Source: Amycolatopsis mediterranei (GTDB lineage: Bacteria > Actinomycetota > Actinomycetes > Mycobacteriales > Pseudonocardiaceae). From it: a stretch of 64,000 bases of DNA. The translations under genes were made by a program, and so were the position numbers. The stretch covers positions 6,591,652 through 6,655,651 of the forward strand of contig NZ_CP100416.1 in NCBI RefSeq assembly GCF_026017845.1, read 5' to 3'. The notes beneath the pieces were generated by a model that had not been told where the DNA came from, searched no databases, and saw only the letters and a program-made list of their open reading frames with translations. Shown piece after piece: positions 59,701-64,000 of the stretch. Each line of letters begins with the position of its first letter. Within the stretch, counting starts at the first letter, position 1.

Positions 59701-60558
59701 ATGCCGCAGGGAGCCGATCGGACCGCACTCGGGCCGATGGTCATCGTCGCCGCCGACCAGCACGAACACTCGCCGCTGATCATCGACGACATCGCCCGCG
59801 AGATCCTGCCGCGCACCGGGCGGCTGGTGATCGCGTGGCGGCCACTGCGGAAAGCCCTCTACTCGGCGACCGAGAAGAAGATGCCCGGCCTGTGGGCGAG
59901 CATGCTGTGCCGCAAACGGTTCATCGACGACAAGCTCCTCGCCGCAGTCGAGAGGGGTGTCGGCGCGGTGGTCATCCTGGGCGCGGGCTTCGACACTCGC
60001 GCCTACCGCCTGTCGGCACTCCACGGCATCCCGGTCTATGAGGTGGACTTGCCGGCGAACATCGCCCGCAAGGAGGCCGCGCTGCGGAAGGCGTTCGGGC
60101 GACTTCCCGAGTCGGTCACCCTGGTGCCGGTCGACTTCGAAACCCAGGATCTCGCCGAAGAGCTCGCCGAGCACGGCTACCGGAGTGCGCAGCGGACGTT
60201 TTTCATCTGGGAAGCCGTGACCCAGTACCTGACCGAGACCGCGGTGCGGCGGACACTCGACGTCCTGTCCGCCGCACCACCCGGCAGCGGCCTCACGTTC
60301 ACCTACATCCGGCAGGACTTCCTCGACGGCACAACGTCCTACGGTGCCCAGGCCGCACACGACGAGTTCGTCGTCAAACGCCGGCTGTGGCATTTCGGGC
60401 TGCACCCCGGCGAGGTCGCAGCGTTCCTCGCCGGGTACGGCTGGCGCGAGGTCGAGCAGTGCGGCCCGGCCGAGTTCACCGACCGCTACCTTCGCCCCAG
60501 CGGCCGCGCGCTACCGGTGTCCGAAGTCGAACGGTCCGTCTACGCCGAGCGCCGCTGA
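59701..60558 (+). CDS. Class I SAM-dependent methyltransferase (LCM / PPM type)
   Basis: 285 residues from ATG 59701 (AGGAG upstream). VVILGAGFDTRAYRLSALHG is the SAM motif of leucine-carboxyl-methyltransferase-like enzymes, followed by PVYEVDLPANIARKEAAL and FFIWEAVTQYLTETAVRRTL. Mycobacterial relatives methylate polyketide or small acid substrates. No operon partner; the substrate is unknown. Confidence 0.9.
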   Translation: MPQGADRTALGPMVIVAADQHEHSPLIIDDIAREILPRTGRLVIAWRPLRKALYSATEKKMPGLWASMLCRKRFIDDKLLAAVERGVGAVVILGAGFDTRAYRLSALHGIPVYEVDLPANIARKEAALRKAFGRLPESVTLVPVDFETQDLAEELAEHGYRSAQRTFFIWEAVTQYLTETAVRRTLDVLSAAPPGSGLTFTYIRQDFLDGTTSYGAQAAHDEFVVKRRLWHFGLHPGEVAAFLAGYGWREVEQCGPAEFTDRYLRPSGRALPVSEVERSVYAERR

Positions 60559-60667
60559 CCTGGTTCAAGTACCGATGTCGCGCCGGTTGAAACCCGCAAC
60601 GGCGACGAGGACCTGTGGGGTTCCACAAGCCGGTCCGCGCAGCTGACCTGCGGCGACAAGCGTGTTA

Positions 60668-60846
60668 GACGCATACCTCCGGCGCCGGCCCGGCACACCG
60701 ACACGACCTGGCGGCAGTTCCTGCGTACACAGGCCTCGACGATGCTGGCCTGCGACTTCTTCCACGTCGACTGCGCGGTCACCCTCAAGCGGATCTACGT
60801 GTTCTTCGTGCTGGAGGTCGGCAGCCGCTACGTCGCATATGGGGGC
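60668..60846 (+). pseudogene. Integrase/transposase DDE-domain remnant
   Basis: The frame reads HTDTTWRQFLRTQASTMLAC, DFFHVDCAVTLKRIYVFFVL, EVGSRYV. DFFHVD is the first catalytic Asp region of IS3/IS481-like rve integrases. The frame has no start and breaks at about 60846, so only one catalytic segment survives. Confidence 0.8.
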
Positions 60847-61110
60847 CCAGCAGCCAACTGCCCGCGAAGCCCGGCGCGTCGTCGAAGTAGAACTCGCGGA
60901 TCGCCTCCAGCACGTCGTCCGTGGTTGTGAAGCCGTCGCTGTCCCCCGTCGAGCCGGCGGAACACGTCCCGGGCGTCGCTTCCGGGCGGGAGCGTCCGGG
61001 CCGTGACCGAACTCTTCGGCCAGCCGATGGTCCGCCGCGACGAAGTCTGACCGCTCGACGAAGCCGTCACCGTCGGCATCGGAGGTCTGGAACCGCCGAG
61101 CCGGTTTCCG
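60840..61110 (-). pseudogene. Calcium-binding EF-hand protein remnant
   Basis: Reverse strand: FQTSDADGDGFVERSDFVAA (an EF-hand loop D-A-D-G-D-G), EEFGHGPDAPARKR, then, after a frame change, GDSDGFTTTDDVLEAIREFY and PGFAGSWLLGP. The order resembles the first and last EF-hands of actinobacterial calerythrin-type proteins, with the middle missing. It abuts the transposase remnant. Confidence 0.7.
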
Positions 61111-61732
61111 GTCGAGAAACGCCGGAACTCTCTTGGCCTTCCCCTCCGGAGCGCAGACTTGATCAGGACGCAGTACGACCGCGCCCTGGTATCGGCGCGC
61201 ATGGATCTCGCACCCGTTCGTGCCGGCCGCGCTCGGACCGCGCCCGTCGCTGTCTACCGTCGGGGTCCGCGATGCGTCGCGGCGCAGCCGAGCTCAAGCG
61301 CGAACGCGGCCTCCGCGTGGTCAAATCGCCGATCGGAGCAAGTGTCGCGCACGAACCTCGGCAAGAACCGGCTGTCCGCGCTCGTCCTGTTCGGGATGGC
61401 GCCCGCGGTCACGAAATTGCCGCCCGACTTCGGCGCCGACTAGGCACGTCACCTCTCCCACCAAGTCGCTCCCAACTCGGCCCTGGTGCCGTTGCGGAGC
61501 TTGCCCTCCGGACCGAATCGCTCGAGTGGATCGTGGCGGACGTGCGGGCGGCGCTCCTGGCGCCGACGGTCGAGCTGGACCGGGTTGGTCAGCGGACCGT
61601 CGCGTACATCTTCGATCCAGCAGGTGCAAGTGCGCGACCGCGTTCGAGTCTCGGATCGTGCGCGGCTCATACCCGGCGGCAAATCCTCTTGCAGGTCCCG
61701 GGTCGACCGCGCCGGCCGTGGCCAGGGAACGC
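61111..61732. other. Intergenic, no gene seen
   Basis: No frame with family features. A short frame reading TNLGKNRLSALVLFGMAPAV (~61350-61443) has no start or ribosome site. The region looks like decayed DNA near mobile remnants. Confidence 0.4.
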
Positions 61733-62053
61733 CTAGGCGCCCGGTGACGTCCATCCTCTTTCCCGACGGAGTCGGCGCCGACGGCGTCCTGGCGTGTCGG
61801 AGGCCGGCATGGCGGCATTCGCGGGGAATACGCGTGGACTGCGACGCCGGTGCTCCTCTGCCACGGCGACATCAGGGGTGACGCGCTGCGCGTTGAGGTT
61901 GCGGATGGTGCCTACCAGCCGGGCGACATCGGCGTCCGAGGCGGTCGCCATGGACGGCATCGACTTCACGAACGCCGACATCGCGTCGTCGTCGTCCAGT
62001 TGAAGCCGTACCGGCAGCGCTACCCGCGCGCAACTGAAGGCCCGGTTCGCCAT
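61733..62053 (-). CDS. Hypothetical protein (106 aa)
   Basis: ATG 62053 follows GGAGGATG. The first half (ARVALPVRLQLDDDDAMSAF, MATASDADVARLVGTIRNL) has coding-like composition; the end becomes Arg-rich, which suggests a frame change near residue 85. No family recognised. Confidence 0.4.
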   Translation of the reverse strand: MANRAFSCARVALPVRLQLDDDDAMSAFVKSMPSMATASDADVARLVGTIRNLNAQRVTPDVAVAEEHRRRSPRVFPANAAMPASDTPGRRRRRLRRERGWTSPGA

Positions 62054-62355
62054 GCCACATCCTCCGCTCGTCGGTCGACGAGCACGCGGGTACCCACCAC
62101 TGTCCTCGGCGGAACGCGCCGGGGAATGTTTCACCTTGTGGTGTACGCCACGCTTCCGGCGGACGCTCGACCGAGTCGATCTGCGGCACTCCTCGGCCGG
62201 TCACGGTGAACATTCGGCCGAGGCACGCGAATTGCCGCGTCGGCGATTCGGCTGTGGTCCGGTGCACCGCACCCTGCTCACTGTGCATCACTGTGCCCGC
62301 GTCACCGGTCACTCGACATCGTGAACCAAGGCGATTCCGCGAGGAGTTCGCGCAC
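62054..62355. other. Intergenic, no gene seen
   Basis: No supported gene; lower GC than its neighbours near 62330-62400. It holds the upstream region of the hypothetical gene at 62053. Confidence 0.4.
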
Positions 62356-62574
62356 TCAATCAAGAACAATATGCCGCCATCCGACTGAACTCCCGGATCG
62401 CACCGCGACCTGCACGAGTGGCATTCCGATCGAACCGGGGTTTCCCCGGAACCGGCTGTTAGTTTCGCTGATGACGACGGGACTTCCCTCATAGAGAACC
62501 TGACCGGCGACCGTCCCGTGCCAACGCGCCGCGGGATCATCCCGGCGACCTCCTGCCACCAAGGTCACACCCAT
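62356..62574 (-). CDS. Weak hypothetical open frame (72 aa)
   Basis: From ATG 62574: MGVTLVAGGRRDDPAARWHG, then TVAGQVLYEGSPVVISETNS and a tail ending WRHIVLD. The composition is more even than in the surrounding non-coding frames, but there is no clear ribosome site or family. Confidence 0.25.
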   Translation of the reverse strand: MGVTLVAGGRRDDPAARWHGTVAGQVLYEGSPVVISETNSRFRGNPGSIGMPLVQVAVRSGSSVGWRHIVLD

Positions 62575-62959
62575 GCCCGGGCCCAGCACAGACGCAGTTA
62601 CGCCGTCCACCCGTCCTGACGTTCGCGCCCGCCGTCGTCCATATTCCTCCGCTGCCGAGTGCCGACCACCAGAGCCGACCCGAACACTCGCAGCGCCGGC
62701 TGAGTGCCGCAATGCCCGAGCCGGGTGATTTCAGCATCCCGCCACACTGGCCAGATTCGGCAGGACGCCACAGCTGCGATGGGAGCAGGCTCGGCGGCCG
62801 GCACTGAGCGGCTTCACCCTGATTCGGCCAGGCCGGAGTGGCGAGCACGATAGGCGATCCGGGCCTACTACTGCGCCGCCCGGGGAGTGGTCGAACGAGG
62901 TCAGCCCGAGGCCCCGGAGTTCGGGCCGGAGACCGGGAGGGGAGCGGGTGCCCGGCCGG

Positions 62960-63147
62960 TTGGCCGGCGATCTTGCCGAACCGGTGCGCGGCGGGGCATC
63001 CGGGTCGTTGCCGCAGAAGAACTCCTCGAGTGCCTGGTGGAACTCGGCGCGATCCAGCTCGCCGGAGCCGTCCAAGTCCAACGCGGCGAAGACCGCCGAA
63101 AAGTCCTCCGTGGACACGGCCCCCAGGCCGATGCCGGTGCCGCCCAC
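62960..63147 (-). pseudogene. EF-hand protein remnant
   Basis: Reverse strand: VFAALDLDGSGELDRAEFHQ and ALEEFFCGNDPDAP, a final EF-hand (D-L-D-G-S-G-E) and its C-terminal helix as in calerythrin-type proteins. There is no N-terminal EF-hand part; after PDAP the expected ending is not in frame. It is a second, separate EF-hand scrap in this region. Confidence 0.6.
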
Positions 63148-63314
63148 CGGGGTGTTCTGGGAGGTGCCGCGACACCACGGTCCCGGCCGGATTCATGACC
63201 GCAGGGGCTTCAGCCGCCGCCGATTCCTTGTTTCGGCGGCGGCACACGTGTAGGAACGGATTCTCGAGCCCGGATCAGTCGTTCCGGCGCCGACCTCCGG
63301 TTCTGGGAGACGAC

Positions 63315-63719
63315 GTGCAGCCCGAATTCGTCAACAGCTCGCCCCACCACCCCGTTGTCGTGGCACACCAGGCACAGCGACGTGCCGATGTTCAACTCCG
63401 GATCGCCGACGCGATCACCGCGTTCGCCGGCTCCATGCCGTTCGTCTACATCCACGCCGTGCTGTTCACGGTCTGGATGGTCTTCATCGAGCCGGATCCG
63501 TGGCCCAAACTGACGCTGATCGTTTCCCTCGAAGCGATCTTCCTCTCGACGTTCGTCATGGTCGGGCAGAACCGTCAGGCCGCGTTCCAGCAGGCCAAGG
63601 CCGACCACGATTTCACCGAACAGGAGCAAGAACTCAAGACCAACACACAACTGACCCGGGAGATCCATGTCCTCACCACCGAGTTGCACCGGCGTCTGGT
63701 CGAGGACGCCGGCCGATGA
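63315..63719 (+). CDS. DUF1003 membrane protein
   Basis: GTG 63315 after GGGAGA. 134 residues: RRADVQLRIADAITAFAGSM start, two membrane helices (FVYIHAVLFTVWMVFIEP; LTLIVSLEAIFLSTFVMVGQ) and a C-terminal coiled-coil helix (FTEQEQELKTNTQLTREIHV). This is the DUF1003 pattern. Function unknown. Confidence 0.85.
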   Translation: MQPEFVNSSPHHPVVVAHQAQRRADVQLRIADAITAFAGSMPFVYIHAVLFTVWMVFIEPDPWPKLTLIVSLEAIFLSTFVMVGQNRQAAFQQAKADHDFTEQEQELKTNTQLTREIHVLTTELHRRLVEDAGR

Positions 63720-63720
63720 C

Positions 63721-64000
63721 CTACAGCAGCAGCTCGGCGGCGAGCAGCGCGACCTCGACCGCCAACCGGTTGTCGGCGATTGAACCACCGAGCAGGTCCT
63801 CGGCCTTGCGGACGCGGTAGTGCACGGTGTTCTTGTGCAGGTGCGGCCGCGCCGCGGCCTGCGTGTAGCTGCCCCGAGCTCGAGGAACACGTGCAGGGTG
63901 TCACACAGCTGCCTGGTCGCGGTCTCGTCGCCGATGAGCCCGGGCAGGATCCGGTCCACCCAGCGCCGGAGGTCCTCCTTGTCCCGGGTGAGCAGCGCGG
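63721..64000 (-). CDS. PucR-type regulator, 3' end, frameshifted as read
   Basis: The visible reverse-strand part reads DKEDLRRWVDRILPGLIGDE, LCDTLHVFLELG, then should continue GSYTQAAARPHLHKNTVHYR (helix-turn-helix of the PucR C-terminal domain) and VRKAEDLLGGSIADNRLAVE to a stop at 63721. The frame changes at the C run 63872-63875, where one more C restores it. The gene runs off the right edge. CdaR/PucR proteins activate catabolic genes. Confidence 0.8.

Noticed and set aside
1..64000. CRISPR arrays, rRNA and tRNA genes
   Set aside because: No regularly spaced repeats, conserved rRNA stretches or cloverleaf-like tRNA sequence were noticed by eye; a tRNA scan could not be run.

Overview
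The window is about 72% GC, with GTG and TTG starts, ATGA/GTGA start-stop overlaps, twin-arginine and lipobox signals, DUF4232, DUF6292-like, SPW-repeat, Holin-X and deazaflavin-type proteins. This points to a filamentous actinomycete, most likely Pseudonocardiaceae (Amycolatopsis-like). The genus is an inference. No rRNA, tRNA or CRISPR array was seen.

Region 1 (1-2720) holds the 5' part of a secreted tripeptidyl-aminopeptidase-type hydrolase, a small secreted-protein gene pair ending in a strong hairpin, and two decayed genes. Region 2 (2775-11519) is an aromatic-degradation island: an ABM protein plus FAD hydroxylase facing a TetR gene across two identical-arm operators; an NTF2-like/cupin/flavin-monooxygenase operon; an IclR regulator; and a tightly coupled SDR-cupin-C-C hydrolase-LigB-type extradiol dioxygenase operon. 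Region 3 (11529-13745) is scarred by mobile DNA. It has an IS5-type remnant, an IS630-type remnant and an 18-bp inverted-repeat pair that brackets a gene for a protein with four cold-shock domains. Region 4 (13887-21693) has a TetR/SRPBCC/SDR set, YCII and TfoX-like proteins, and a large Tat-exported GH2 beta-galactosidase with a LamG domain inserted.

Region 5 (22145-49576) reads as a respiration, redox and envelope-stress island. It contains a K+/H+ antiporter, SPW proteins, an unusual ctaD-qcrA-qcrB set without its normal partner genes, a two-component system with lipoprotein and HxlR regulator, MarR, a ClC channel, a GH15 glucanase, Holin-X and DUF4383 proteins, and a formate dehydrogenase operon. 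The formate dehydrogenase alpha chain has an in-frame UGA at the exact selenocysteine position, followed by a SECIS-like hairpin. A short motif, (G)CAACAGTT, recurs in several promoter regions of this island.

Region 6 (49652-53680) is a three-gene overlapping operon: an acyl-CoA-dehydrogenase-fold flavoenzyme, a leaderless PhnD-like binding-protein fold, and a TusA-like plus ferritin-like diiron protein. I do not recognise it as a described pathway. It is followed by a formate/nitrite channel. Region 7 (53681-59611) carries two sodium/proton-type antiporters with a CBS protein, small membrane proteins, structured intergenic DNA and an APC permease. Region 8 (59701-64000) has an LCM-type methyltransferase, transposase and EF-hand debris, a DUF1003 membrane protein and the 3' end of a PucR-type regulator.

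Three otherwise intact genes (qcrB, the PhnD-like gene, the PucR-type gene) are each broken by one missing base in a G or C run. Sequencing error is therefore a real possibility for some of the broken genes.
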